A stretch of DNA of 52,256 nt from Streptomyces sp. NK08204 (lineage in GTDB: Bacteria; Actinomycetota; Actinomycetes; Streptomycetales; Streptomycetaceae): NCBI RefSeq assembly GCF_020400585.1, contig NZ_JAINVF010000038.1, positions 1 through 52,256 on the forward strand, read 5' to 3'. A model generated the notes under the pieces. The model searched no databases. It was not told the origin of the DNA and worked only from the letters and a program-made list of their open reading frames with translations. The position numbers and the translations under genes were made by a program. Below, piece after piece: positions 43,387 to 51,778 of the stretch (positions are counted from its first letter, which is position 1; the number at the start of each line of letters is the position of its first letter).

Positions 43387-43799
43387 CCCGCGTGGGCAGT
43401 AGGCGGGCGCTGCCGCCACTGGCGGAGTATGGGCCTTTTGTGCCGTGCCCGGTGATTCCTGTCAGGCCACCCAGGCCGCGGGCCCGCCTTCGTCAGGGTC
43501 GGGGATGCCGACGGTCGTCACCGGCGCGACGGGGTGCCGCACGGCGGTGATCGTGACGACGCGGGTCGGTGCGAGGCACCCAGACCATGCTCCAGGTGCC
43601 GTTCCACTCGCAGCCACAAGGTCGTCCGGGGCTTGTGCCCCAGGGTTTGCGGTTGACCGTTTGACCACTTCCTCAGCTGGTTGCTGACCGCCCGGAGGGG
43701 ACGGGGGGCGGGCGAGCGACGTCCACGGCGGCTTCCAGCACGCTGTGGGTGGGGACAGCGCGCGGGATTCGGGCTCGGGGTGCCGGCGGGCGTGGGTGT
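43387..43799. other. Gap without a convincing gene
   Basis: On the minus strand near 43600-43690 a stretch reads SNQLRKWSNGQPQTLGHKPRTTLWLRVERHLEHG, which looks like part of a real protein that I cannot place. Everything else is shadow sequence. The right side passes into the integrase remnant. Confidence 0.4.
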
Positions 43800-44334
43800 C
43801 GGCCGCGACGAGTACGCCGACTTCCTGTTCGCGCACCGCGCCCGCCGGGTTGCCAAGCACTACATCAACACGGCGATCATCCCCGATGCTCTGCCCCAAG
43901 GCCGACGTCCCAACGCTGATGTCCGCGGCAACATCACCAGCCACCGGGCCCGGCGGTCGCCTCCGGCGCCGCCGCCGGCGGCGAACCCTGGCAGTACTAC
44001 GACCTTGGCCGCGGCTGGTGCACCTACACCTTCTTCGAGCAGGGCCAGCACCGCATGGCCTGCGAACGCTGCGACTTCTACGCCGAAGGAATCCAGCAAG
44101 GGGCAACTCCTGGAGGCGAAAGACAACCTCCAACAAGATGCCGGCCGATATCCCACCACCGACGATGAACGCGCCGCTGTCGACGACGGGCGGAGCGCCC
44201 TCGATGAGCTCCTCGAAAGACTCGCCGACGTTCCTGCCCCCGCAGGTCCGACACCGAGCCAGATCGGCGCCCCCGCGGCTGCGACTCTGCTGCCGGTCAT
44301 CGACCTCACCCCCGCACGCGATCACGCCGACTGA
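43800..44334 (+). pseudogene. Tyrosine-type integrase C-terminal pseudogene
   Basis: In three frames one follows the end of a tyrosine integrase. ADFLFAHRARRVAKHYINTAIIP and DVRGNITSHRARR come first (the latter the His-x-x-Arg catalytic box). Then, after a deletion, come EPWQYYDLGRGWCTYTFFEQ and RMACERCDFYAEG, a zinc-like Cys cluster. The end is LLEAKDNLQQ, DDERAAVDDGRSALDELLERLADVPAPAGPTPSQIG. The segment with the catalytic tyrosine is lost. The N-terminal two thirds are absent. Confidence 0.7.
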
Positions 44335-44366
44335 GCCGTGCTGAGCCGTGCTGAGCCGTACTGAGG
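44331..44366. repeat. 10-bp tandem repeat (CTGAGCCGTG), 3.6 copies
   Basis: CTGAGCCGTG occurs at 44331-44340 and 44341-44350, with CTGAGCCGTA at 44351-44360 and CTGAGG at 44361-44366. The first copy contains the stop codon of the integrase remnant, so the array grew at or just after the end of that gene. Confidence 0.8.
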
Positions 44367-44422
44367 CCCCTCGAGCGTTATCCAGGTGTCGGCCGGCACG
44401 AGAGGATGCCAGAGTCACCGTC

Positions 44423-44911
44423 GTGACCTTGATGAACGTGCTCGTCGACTTCGCCCGGACCGGCCGTATCGGCCCGCTTCACTGCGGCATGCCGCTGACC
44501 GAGGCCGAGGACCTCCTGGGTCCAGGACGCCCACACCCCGCCATCCGGATGAGACCGGACATTGACGGCTACCCCTACGCTTGGAACGGCCTGGAGCTGG
44601 TCATCACCCAACGCGTCGTAAGTGGAATCTGGATCAGGCTCCGGCCGGGCTCGACGACAAAGTTGCCGCCCGTGGTCTTGCCGGACTCAGAGTCCTACCC
44701 GTCCACAGTGCTCAGAGAAGACCTGATTGCCAGCCTTGATGCCGCCGATTGCCGCCACGACGTCAACGACCGCCTCACGTTCGGAGAGCAATTCAGCATC
44801 CTCACGCAACCGGCAGACGTCTGCGCGGTGTTCTTCACGCCTGGCCGTGACGACCACGTGCCCCATCGTGAACGCCTCTACCTCAGCGTGATCCACAAGC
44901 ACACCGCTTGA
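44423..44911 (+). CDS. Hypothetical protein
   Basis: The 162-residue product from GTG 44423 (alternative ATG 44432) starts VTLMNVLVDFARTGRIGPLHCGMPLTEAEDLLGPGRPHP and continues with YPYAWNGLELVITQRVVSGIWIRLRP. The pattern of a short helix followed by beta strands and a LHCGMPLTEAEDLLG signature recurs in Streptomyces hypothetical proteins and resembles small immunity or regulatory proteins. No enzyme motif is seen. It is monocistronic and follows the integrase remnant. Start choice is uncertain because the nearest purine-rich site (AGAGGA) is 17 bases away. Confidence 0.7.
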   Translation: MTLMNVLVDFARTGRIGPLHCGMPLTEAEDLLGPGRPHPAIRMRPDIDGYPYAWNGLELVITQRVVSGIWIRLRPGSTTKLPPVVLPDSESYPSTVLREDLIASLDAADCRHDVNDRLTFGEQFSILTQPADVCAVFFTPGRDDHVPHRERLYLSVIHKHTA

Positions 44912-45419
44912 CATCGTTGATTCCACAGAGACGGTGGGAAGTCGTGAGGAAGGCAGCGCCAGGGGATACCGGTGCGGCCGACCGAGAGGATGGCTTCATG
45001 ATGCGGCGCAGGTCGTCTCGGCTGGGCGGCCGATGTTCAGACCCTTGTCTCTGCGTTCGGCCCGCCAGGCGGTGAGTGTGGAGCCGGTCAACCCCCAGCG
45101 GGCACGTAAACGGCGTCAACGGGGGCGCCTTGGGAGCAGACAGGAGCGACTCGAACCAAAAGGGCAGAGCCACGGCGTCACCTTTTCGCAGCCACATTGA
45201 GCACTGTCGCCTCAGCAGGTTGAGGCGCACCTGCCGCCCGAAGCTCCACCGAACACCCCCTCCGGGATCTCGACGGCACACGGCGCTCGGGTGTCGGAGG
45301 GCGTCCTGGCAGCGCCAGGCATCACGGCGTCAAGACGGGCGTCTCGCCGTCAGTGCCGTCGAGTAAGTTCTGTCCGTTCGGCCCGACAGGCGGGCCGCCG
45401 AACTCGAGGACTCGTCGCT
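44912..45419. other. Gap without a convincing gene
   Basis: No domain or transposase piece is recognised in these 508 bases. Parts near 45100-45200 are slightly lower in GC than the neighbours and may contain regulatory sequence for the DUF1877-like gene. Confidence 0.4.
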
Positions 45420-45917
45420 GTGAGCATCCACATGCACCTGCGCGCCGTCGCGGAATCCGAGATCCGGGACGACCACACCTGGCTTGCGGCGTTCATGTGG
45501 GAGGCTTGGGAGAACCGACCCGCCGAGTGTGCAGCGGGCATCGCCGTCTCGATCGACAAGATCTGGCATGCCGTCAACGACCTCTACGCCGCTGCCGATG
45601 TCCTCGACGCGGATACCGGCAAGCTCTGGGCGTTGCCGATTTACGGCGGGCGCCCCGTGGCACACAGCGCCGATGCCGACCCCTCCAACCCGCCCCTGGG
45701 GATTCTGGAGCCGCCTGGGGTGTCACAGGCCGCCGACTTCCTCGCGAGTGTCTCTTTCGACGAGCTGTGGAACGTCGCCGGTGCCGAGCTCGTCTGGTCC
45801 GGCTGGGACGAGGCGCAGGTCAGGCAGGAGTTCCTCGACCATCACAAGCGCCTCCAAGCGTTCTACGGGCGGGCGGCAACAGCCGGCCACGCCGTGGTCA
45901 GGGCAGTGTGGGCTTGA
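45420..45917 (+). CDS. DUF1877 (YfbM-like) protein
   Basis: From GTG 45420, with CGAGGA upstream, the product is 165 residues. It has the DUF1877/YfbM pattern: MHLRAVAESEIRDD at the start, SIDKIWHAVNDLYAAADV in the first helix pair, GGRPVAHSADADPSNPPLGILEP as the central loop, and LASVSFDELWNVAGAELVWSGWDE before a C-terminal helix. The family is widespread, soluble, without known activity, and often found in toxin-immunity neighbourhoods. ATG 45432 is an alternative start. Upstream in-frame sequence to 45291 is shadow-like. An IS5 scar lies directly downstream. Confidence 0.85.
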   Translation: MSIHMHLRAVAESEIRDDHTWLAAFMWEAWENRPAECAAGIAVSIDKIWHAVNDLYAAADVLDADTGKLWALPIYGGRPVAHSADADPSNPPLGILEPPGVSQAADFLASVSFDELWNVAGAELVWSGWDEAQVRQEFLDHHKRLQAFYGRAATAGHAVVRAVWA

Positions 45918-45949
45918 GACGTGGTCGCGTGCCGGTCCCAGCCGTTCGT

Positions 45950-46320
45950 TGCGGCCGTGATCAGCAAGGTCGCTTCGTGGTGGACAGCAAGTGTGTCGTA
46001 TCGCGTGGCGACGGCCCGGTGCCCGCTTCAGCCGGTTGATGCCGCACTCGACGGCGTGCTGGGCCTGGTAGTGCTCCGGTTCGGACTTCGGTGGACGGCC
46101 GCCGCGGGAGCCGCGACTCTTCCGGTTGCGGGCCTGGTCGGGCTCGTCAGGGATGGTGCAGCGGATTCCACGTCTGCGCAGGTAAGCGCGTTTTCCCGGA
46201 GGCGTGCACCTTGTCGGCGCGCACGCGATCAGGCCGAGTGTGCGGCCTGCCCGGCCCCATGGGGGCACGTGGACCTTGTCCAGGACGGCTCGAACTGCGG
46301 GGAGTCGCCGCCGCGCGACC
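45950..46320 (-). pseudogene. IS5-family transposase C-terminal remnant
   Basis: The minus strand reads, with small frame changes, VLDKVHVPPWGRAGR, then KRAYLRRRGIRCTIPDEPDQARNRK and SRGGRPPKSEPEHYQAQHAVECGINRLKR, the end of an IS5-type transposase with the catalytic glutamate in VECGINRLK. After that the match degenerates. The N-terminal half with both aspartates is absent. It is more complete at this end than the IS5 copy at 3690-4113. Confidence 0.8.
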
Positions 46321-46536
46321 GAGGCACATCGGCCGACGAACGTGGACGACGGCGGCCGGGCCGGTCGTCATACTTCGGGCGACCGTGTGCGAACACCCGT
46401 AAGACCCAAGTCGTTGGCGGCTCTCCGCCTGGGGACGGAGGAGAGTTACGTCCCCGGAGCGATCCGCCCGCAGTCCGCCAGCTGCGATCTTCGATGCCGA
46501 CGGGCCGCCCGGGTCCGCCGCGTCGAGGAGGTGCGC

Positions 46537-47124
46537 ATGTCCCGTAGCGTCATGGGCGCGCCGATGGGTGCCGGACGGCTCCGAGCCGCGTGGAAGGCCG
46601 CGCACGAGCCGGTGCCCAGGGTCTCGGCGTGGACGCGGCGGCTCGCGTACGCCGTTCCGCTGGTCGTGCTGCCGTCAAGCATCTGGCGGTTGCCGGCGGT
46701 GTTCGACAGCGGCTTGAGCGTGGGCGAGCGGTTGTACGTTCCGATGCTGTCGGTGGTGTCCGAACTGCTGGCGTTCACGGCGATCGGGCTGGTCGCGCGG
46801 TGGGGTGAGGTGTTCCCGGGGTAGCTGCCCTGGCTGCGTGGCCGCCGGGTGCCGGTGAGGCTCGCGGTCATGCCGGCGGCGGTGGGGGCGACGGTGCTGA
46901 CCGTGGTGTTCTCGCTGTTGAGCCCCATCACGACGGTCATGGGGACGACCATCCGCGGCGACGAACTTCCGCCCGACGCGCCCGGGCAGGGCACCGAGGT
47001 CGCGAGCGTGTGGTTCTACTCCTGCTATGCGCCGCTGGTGCTGTGGGGGCCGCTGCTGGCGGTGCTGACAGTGGCGTACTGGCGGCGTCGACGCGAGGGT
47101 GCCGTGTCGGCGGCTGCTCGCTGA
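46537..47124 (+). pseudogene. Membrane protein gene split by an in-frame TAG
   Basis: ATG 46537 follows a perfect GAGGAGG site and opens a hydrophobic protein: RLAYAVPLVVLPSSIWRLP, then LYVPMLSVVSELLAFTAIGLVARWG, stopping at TAG 46822. The same frame continues at once as LPWLRGRRVPVRLAVMPAAVGATVLTVVFSLLSP and VWFYSCYAPLVLWGPLLAVLTVAYWRRRRE to 47124. The reading VFPG-stop-LPWLRGRRVPV is most simply a Trp codon (TGG) changed to TAG. Together they form a four-helix, 195-residue membrane protein of a type common in Streptomyces, with unknown function. Without readthrough only the first two helices are made. Confidence 0.75.
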
Positions 47125-47147
47125 GCCGGATCCTGGACCCCGCGGCC

Positions 47148-47512
47148 ATGCAGGCCGATCTGCCTGAACAGGACCGCCACCACCGAGGGCTCCTGCTCGT
47201 CAATTACCCCATCTCCCACGTGGTGGTCGAAGCGTGCCTCGCTGGCGGACGTGACCTGTGGGCTCTGGCGCACAGCCCTCACACGCCCGCCGATGTCATC
47301 GCGCGTCTTGCACACCGCCCCGACCCCAGCGTGCGTGAACGCGTAGCCGGCAGGGCCGACCTCGATCCTTCGATGCTGGCGGAACCGGCCCAGGATCCGG
47401 ATGACACGATGACGACGCGGCGCAGGTGCAACCGCTGCAACGCACCTGGGCGCAACGCGCTGCCCTTGACCGGATCGCCGGCCGCACCGCTGCGGACATC
47501 GGCCCACCCGCC
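47148..47512 (+). pseudogene. LRV-repeat-like protein, truncated and frameshifted
   Basis: ATG 47148 gives MQADLPEQDRHHRGLLLVNYPISHVVVEACL. Repeats of leucine-rich-variant type then follow (WALAHSPHTPADVIARLAHR, VRERVAGRADLDPSMLAELA-like). Near 47410 the frame shifts and continues as VQPLQRTWAQRAALDRIAGRTAADIGPPATDG, typical of the same Streptomyces family. The remaining repeats are missing. Homologues are several hundred residues long with unknown roles. Confidence 0.6.
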
Positions 47513-47920
47513 ACCGATGGGAGGGCGAGCGGTTCGAGGACCACCACCTCTACGACGACCTGCGTGCACACAGCCCGGCCGGTCCGGTGTTCCTCCGCTT
47601 CGGCCGCCGCCCCATGCAGCCCCCGCGGGAGACGATGGGCAACCCGTGCGACGAGGCGGCCGACGCACGGAAGCGAGCCGAGTACGAGCCCGCGAACGGG
47701 TGTACGAGGAACAGCTGCGCCGCGCTGCCGAACAGCAGAAGGCCGAGCCGAGAGCACGCCGTCCCGTCTGCGCCAGCTGCGGCACCAGGTTCACCGACGA
47801 AGGGTGGAAAGCCATCGAACCCGCCGGGTGGGACGCACCACGGGAGTCCCACCTACACCTGTGTGACGACTGCAAGCAGCGAGCCAGCACCGTCGAACGC
47901 CAAGCCTCCGGTGTCCGTGC
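47512..47920 (+). pseudogene. Zinc-finger hypothetical protein, frameshifted
   Basis: The first frame reads GERFEDHHLYDDLRAHSPAGPVFLRFGRRPMQPPRETMGNP and DEAADARKRAEYE. After a frameshift near 47695 another continues RARERVYEEQLRRAAEQQ and VCASCGTRFTDEGWKAIEPAGWD and HLCDDCKQRA. Two CxxC pairs make a zinc ribbon-like end. Intact relatives in Streptomyces are about 130 residues. The gene's 5' end abuts the LRV remnant, so its start may be lost. Confidence 0.6.
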
Positions 47921-47993
47921 CGTCGCGATTAATGCGCTCGGGGACGTAGGGACAGTGGCCGGCTGTTCTGTGGTGATCGACGGCTCGGCCGGT

Positions 47994-48527
47994 TCATGCC
48001 TGGAACTCGGTGAGGTCGATGGCGTGAATGCGCAGCGGGTAGCCGTACACCGGGTGTGCCGTCTCCCGCTCGGGCACCATGCCGAGCTTCCGGATGACGT
48101 TCTCGGAGGCGTCGTCACCCACTCGACTGATACTGATGACGCGGTCCAAGCCGCGGTCCTGGAGAGCGAACTCCAGTGTGGCGTGGGCGGCTTCGGACGC
48201 GTATCCCTGACCCCAGAACTGTGAGCCGATCCGCCAGCTGATCGCCACGGCCGGCATCACCTCCGGCAGGAACTCGGGTACGGACAGTCCCGTGAAGCCG
48301 ATCAGTTCACCCGAGGCCAGGAGCTCGACGGCGAAGAGTCCGAAGCCCTCCTGGTCCCACTCCTCCTCCCACCGCTCGATGTCCTCGGCCGTGTGGTCCA
48401 GGTCGCGCACCGAGCCGTCGTCGATCCAGCGCATGACCCGTGGGTCCGCGTTGATGTCCGCCATCGGCGCGAGGTCGTCGTCGTGCCAGGTACGGAGGAG
48501 GAGGCGGGGCGTGCGGATCTCGATCAT
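47994..48527 (-). CDS. GNAT family N-acetyltransferase (RimJ/RimL type)
   Basis: The 177-residue product starts MIEIRTPRLLLRTWHDDDLAPMADINADPRVM, the standard opening of the RimJ/RimL-like branch. The acetyl-CoA loop is WGQGYASEAAHATLEFAL, and the end has SENVIRKLGMVPERE. It probably acetylates a protein N-terminus, an amino acid or a drug; nothing in the sequence decides. ATG 48527 is the natural start. It overlaps no other gene and lies between two frameshifted remnants. Confidence 0.92.
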   Translation of the reverse strand: MIEIRTPRLLLRTWHDDDLAPMADINADPRVMRWIDDGSVRDLDHTAEDIERWEEEWDQEGFGLFAVELLASGELIGFTGLSVPEFLPEVMPAVAISWRIGSQFWGQGYASEAAHATLEFALQDRGLDRVISISRVGDDASENVIRKLGMVPERETAHPVYGYPLRIHAIDLTEFQA

Positions 48528-48949
48528 GCGCCCATCCTGCCGAAGGCAAGGGCCTCATCGGTAATCCGGCGCTCGCCCGCCCTGCCACTGCGGGGGACCT
48601 CAAGGCGTCAAGCCGCCGTCAACGCAGGCAGGACGGCGCTGTCAGTGGCGGCTGCGAGGCTGAACGGATGGACCGATGACGAGCAGCAGCTGCTGCGCCG
48701 CCGGGTCTACGCCGCCGACCACGACCACCCGGACCCGCGGCCGGACCGGCGCTACGCGAACCGGTCGGCGGACCGCTTGGTTCCGTTCGCGAGTTGCGGT
48801 TCCGGCTCTCCACGGTTTCTGCCGTCAGACGGGGTTCGCAGGCTGCCATGGGGCCCCATCGTCAGCTCCTGAAGTGACTCTTCGCAGTTGAAGGCGTGGG
48901 CGGTCTGCGCGGCGGTGATCGGGTAGGGGGCACGCTCTCCCGATGACGG
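48528..48949. other. Gap without a convincing gene
   Basis: Around 48655-48780 a plus-strand frame reads LNGWTDDEQQLLRRRVYAADHDHPDPRPDRRYAN, which is protein-like but without start or known family. The rest is shadow sequence before the ISL3 scar. Confidence 0.4.
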
Positions 48950-49191
48950 AAGTTCTCACAGTGCCCATCTGGAAACTCCTCAAGCTCGGACGGACCTTGG
49001 CCATGCGGGCCGCCGACGTCCTGGCCTGCTTCGACCGCCCAGCACCAGCAACCGTTCCACCGAGGCGGTCACCGGCAGGCTCGAGGCACCTGCGTGGCTC
49101 CGCGCTCGGCTTCCGGAACCTCACCAACTACAACGCCCGACCACTACTCGAAACCAGCGACTTCAGGTCGCGACTACACCCTGGATCGTGA
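48950..49191 (+). pseudogene. ISL3-family transposase C-terminal remnant
   Basis: The frame reads LKLGRTLAMRAADVLACFDRP and, after a few residues out of frame, HLRGSALGFRNLTNYNARPLLETSDFRSRLHPGS. This is the end of ISL3-type transposases (the ...GLEHLRGTALGFRNLTNY... region). The intervening catalytic-helix codons contain compensating indels. It is followed by GAAGAGCC, a typical terminal sequence of this family. The catalytic core is absent. Confidence 0.75.
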
Positions 49192-49325
49192 AGAGCCATG
49201 GGTCGGTGTCGGCGTACGCATGAACGGGCACCGCGAAGTACGGAGGAATGTGCACCGTCGTCGATGCGGTGACGTCAGTGCCGCGCGAGTCCTCTGCCGT
49301 CCTGCATGTGGTCGACAATGAGCGC

Positions 49326-49919
49326 ATGGACGTCCCCGGACTGCTCGAATCGGCCTCCCTGCTGGTTCCGGAAGAGACCGCCACCGAGAACGACATCACG
49401 GTGCGAGACATCTGGGACTACCTCGCCCACGACGAGTGGGAGACCGCCCTGGGCCTGCTGGAGGAGCTCGGGGACGCTCACCCGCTCCCTCTGGCGTTTT
49501 GGAAGAAGCTCGCCGAAGCGGCTGAGCAGCTCCGGTTCGAGCGGAGCGCGGCTTGGTGTCATTGGCGGTGTTCCGAGATCCGCAACGGCGTGATCCGAGT
49601 GGACCTGACGCTCCGTCCTGCCGCCGAGGCTCGACGCACGACGCCAATCTCCGGCGCCGGTGTTCTGCGACCCATGTGGGACATCGGGCACCTCTCACCC
49701 ACCGGGGGACGTGCGGTCAGCATTGCCGGGCTCTGGCTTGAGAACGCGCCCGTTCTGGAGCCCGGCGGGCAAGCCACGGCTCGCCTCGTGCCCCTCACTC
49801 CCTCCCACTGGACGCATGTCCAGCCCGGCCAGCAGATCACCATGCACGAGGACCGAACCGTGGCCGGGACCGCAGTCATTCTGGAGGTTCATCGCCCTGC
49901 CACCATGTCCGGAGGATGA
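49326..49919 (+). CDS. Hypothetical protein
   Basis: From ATG 49326 the product has 197 residues. The N-terminal half is helical (VRDIWDYLAHDEWETALGLLEELG, then PLPLAFWKKLAEAAEQLRFERSAAWCHWR) and the C-terminal half is beta-rich (VLRPMWDIGHLSPTGGRAVSIAGLW, ATARLVPLTPSHWTHVQPGQQITMHE), the latter like an EF-Tu-domain-2-style barrel. Related Streptomyces hypotheticals share the YLAHDEWE and RSAAWCHWR signatures. No function is known; such proteins occur in toxin-immunity regions. Upstream in-frame sequence to 49248 has no ribosome site. Confidence 0.75.
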   Translation: MDVPGLLESASLLVPEETATENDITVRDIWDYLAHDEWETALGLLEELGDAHPLPLAFWKKLAEAAEQLRFERSAAWCHWRCSEIRNGVIRVDLTLRPAAEARRTTPISGAGVLRPMWDIGHLSPTGGRAVSIAGLWLENAPVLEPGGQATARLVPLTPSHWTHVQPGQQITMHEDRTVAGTAVILEVHRPATMSGG

Positions 49920-50267
49920 CGTGGCCGGCTCCCAGCCTCCTTGCTGGTGCACGTATCTCCTACTTGATGGAGCACTCACAGGAGTACGCCGACGGCTGGG
50001 ATCGCGATGGCCCGGTGTCGGTAACGGCTGACCGTGACCGGTGCCTTGGGGAAAGGCTCGATCCCGTTCGCTGTGATGGGCCGCCACCGCCCGGTGGGGG
50101 TGGTGAACCGGTGGCGGGCGTCGCCCCCAACTCCATCCGTGGTGTTGTGACTGAGTGCGCTGGTGCCGCGACCGGCAAGGTTTGCCTCGTCAGACTTGGT
50201 TGCTTGCCCTTGCTGAAGCTGCTGTTGGGGTCTGCCGTGGTGACTTGTTCGCTGCGAGGATGGAGCA
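49920..50267. other. Gap without a convincing gene
   Basis: A minus-strand frame includes RFTTPTGRWRPITANGIEPFPKAPVTVSRYRHRAIAIP, locally protein-like but unassigned. No start or domain was found in these 348 bases. Confidence 0.4.
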
Positions 50268-50609
50268 ATGACGATCACATCTGTGGTTCTTCGGCGGCGT
50301 GTGGATGACCTCGACTCGGCTGTGCTCTTCTACGAGCGGTTGACCGGAGAGCCCGGAGCCCGGTTTCAGTTCGCCGGCTTGGAACTGGCTAGTGTCGGGC
50401 CGTTTCTCCTGTTCAGCGGCCCAAGCGAGATCGCAGGACGATTCGCCGGAGTGGCGGCCACCTTGTCCGTCCCAGACCTGGATGCTGCGGTGGCGGACTG
50501 CGCGGCCGCGGGAGCTGAGGTCATAGCCCCGCCTGCGGAGACCCCGAACGGACGACGGGCCGTCGTGCGGCATCCGGACGGCGGAGTCTTTGAATACGTC
50601 GGACGATGA
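50268..50609 (+). CDS. VOC family (glyoxalase-like) protein
   Basis: The 113-residue product has one VOC module pair: VLRRRVDDLDSAVLFYERLTGEPGARFQFAGLELASVGPFLLF first and VPDLDAAVADCAAAGAEVIAPP with RHPDGGVFEYVGR second. The terminal Glu in VFEYV is the usual metal ligand. It is a small dioxygenase/isomerase/resistance-protein fold whose substrate is unknown. ATG 50268 has GAGGA about 12 bases before it. Monocistronic, next to an IS chimera. Confidence 0.88.
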   Translation: MTITSVVLRRRVDDLDSAVLFYERLTGEPGARFQFAGLELASVGPFLLFSGPSEIAGRFAGVAATLSVPDLDAAVADCAAAGAEVIAPPAETPNGRRAVVRHPDGGVFEYVGR

Positions 50610-50742
50610 CCTGGACCACTGCGAGCCAGCGCGGATGAGTAGGTAGGACGGCACGGGCGCGCCACGTCACAACAGCACGAACCGTGGCGGGCGCGCCGTC
50701 CCGGTGCTGGCGTAGGCGGTGCGTTGCCACCAGGCTGTGCGG

Positions 50743-51744
50743 GTGGCAGAACGGGTACGCGTCCGCGAGATCGATGACGAGGAAGGGCAGCGCCTGCTTC
50801 GGATCATCCGCCGGGGCAGCGAGTCGGTGGTGACGTGGCGGCGGGCGCAGATGGTGCCGCTGTCCGCGCAGGGCAGGCCCGTGGTGAAGATCGCCAAGGT
50901 GACATTCACCAGTGCGGACCGGGTCCGGGACGTGATCCACAACTTCAACGCCGACGGCTTCGAGTCCCTCTACCCGAAGTACAAAGGCGGTCGGCCCGGA
51001 ACGTTCACCCTGCCCGAGCTCGGCCTGCCCCACCTCGCGGAAGCCATCAACGAGTTCACCCGCCGGGCCGATGAGGCGAAGATGGGCTACCTCGACTTCC
51101 TCGACCTGGTCCTCTCCGAGGACCTGGCCGTCCGCGACGACCGCCGATTCCGTCAGGGCCCGCGACTTTCCAGGCTGCCGCACCACAAGACGCTCGATGA
51201 GTACGACTCCTCGTTCCAGCCCGACCTCGACCCGCGCAAGGTCAAGGACCTCGCCACCCTCTCGTTCGTCGAGGCGAAGGCGAACGCGGCTCTCCTGGGT
51301 CCGCCGGGGGTGGGCAAGACGCATATCGCCGTCGCTCTGGCCGTCGCGGCATGCCGGGCCGGCTACTCGGTCTACTTCACCAGCCTCGACGACATGGTCC
51401 GCAACCTCAAAGCTGCCGAAGCAGCCGGGCGCCTGGCCAACAAGCTCGGCACCTACCTGCGGCCGGGCGTGCTCGTCGTCGACGAGGTGGGCTACGAGAT
51501 CCTCGAGCGCGGTGAAGCGAACCTGGTCTTCCAGGTCATCTCACAGCGGTATGAAAAGGGCTCGATCATCCTGACCTCGAACAAGACCTTCAGCGAATGG
51601 GGACAGGCGTTCGGCGACGAGGTCCTCGCCACCGCCATCCTCGACCGGCTCCTGCATCACTGCGACGTGATCTCCATCAACGGACCGAGCTACCGACTCA
51701 AGAACCGACTCAAGGCCATCGAGCGGGACACAGACGTAGCCTGA
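50743..51744 (+). CDS. Chimeric ORF: IS630 transposase N-terminal domain fused to IS21 IstB ATPase
   Basis: The 333-residue frame starts VAERVRVREIDDEEGQRLLR and continues through KIAKVTFTSADRVRDVIHNFNADGFESLYPKYKGGRPGTFTLPE. That is the helix-turn-helix/winged-helix DNA-binding part of IS630 transposases, residues 1 to about 92. Without a break it goes on with LGLPHLAEAINEFTRRADEAKMGY and a nearly complete IstB: Walker A LLGPPGVGKTHIA, Walker B GVLVVDEVGYEIL, sensor region IILTSNKTFSEWG, and the full C-terminus. Only about 15 IstB residues are missing at the joint near 51015-51020. The IS630 catalytic domain and istA are absent. An in-frame fusion by deletion, readable as one protein. Confidence 0.85.
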   Translation: MAERVRVREIDDEEGQRLLRIIRRGSESVVTWRRAQMVPLSAQGRPVVKIAKVTFTSADRVRDVIHNFNADGFESLYPKYKGGRPGTFTLPELGLPHLAEAINEFTRRADEAKMGYLDFLDLVLSEDLAVRDDRRFRQGPRLSRLPHHKTLDEYDSSFQPDLDPRKVKDLATLSFVEAKANAALLGPPGVGKTHIAVALAVAACRAGYSVYFTSLDDMVRNLKAAEAAGRLANKLGTYLRPGVLVVDEVGYEILERGEANLVFQVISQRYEKGSIILTSNKTFSEWGQAFGDEVLATAILDRLLHHCDVISINGPSYRLKNRLKAIERDTDVA

Positions 51745-51778
51745 TAAGTCACTACACAGAAGCGGCTCAAGGGCTTGG

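Noticed and set aside
46822..46824. Readthrough or recoding of the TAG in the membrane protein
   Set aside because: No known recoding system for TAG is expected in Streptomyces and no stimulatory structure is evident; a nonsense mutation is simpler.
47010..48224. One 404-residue protein covering 47010-48224
   Set aside because: It joins parts of at least two different protein families with frame changes and then runs antisense through a GNAT gene.
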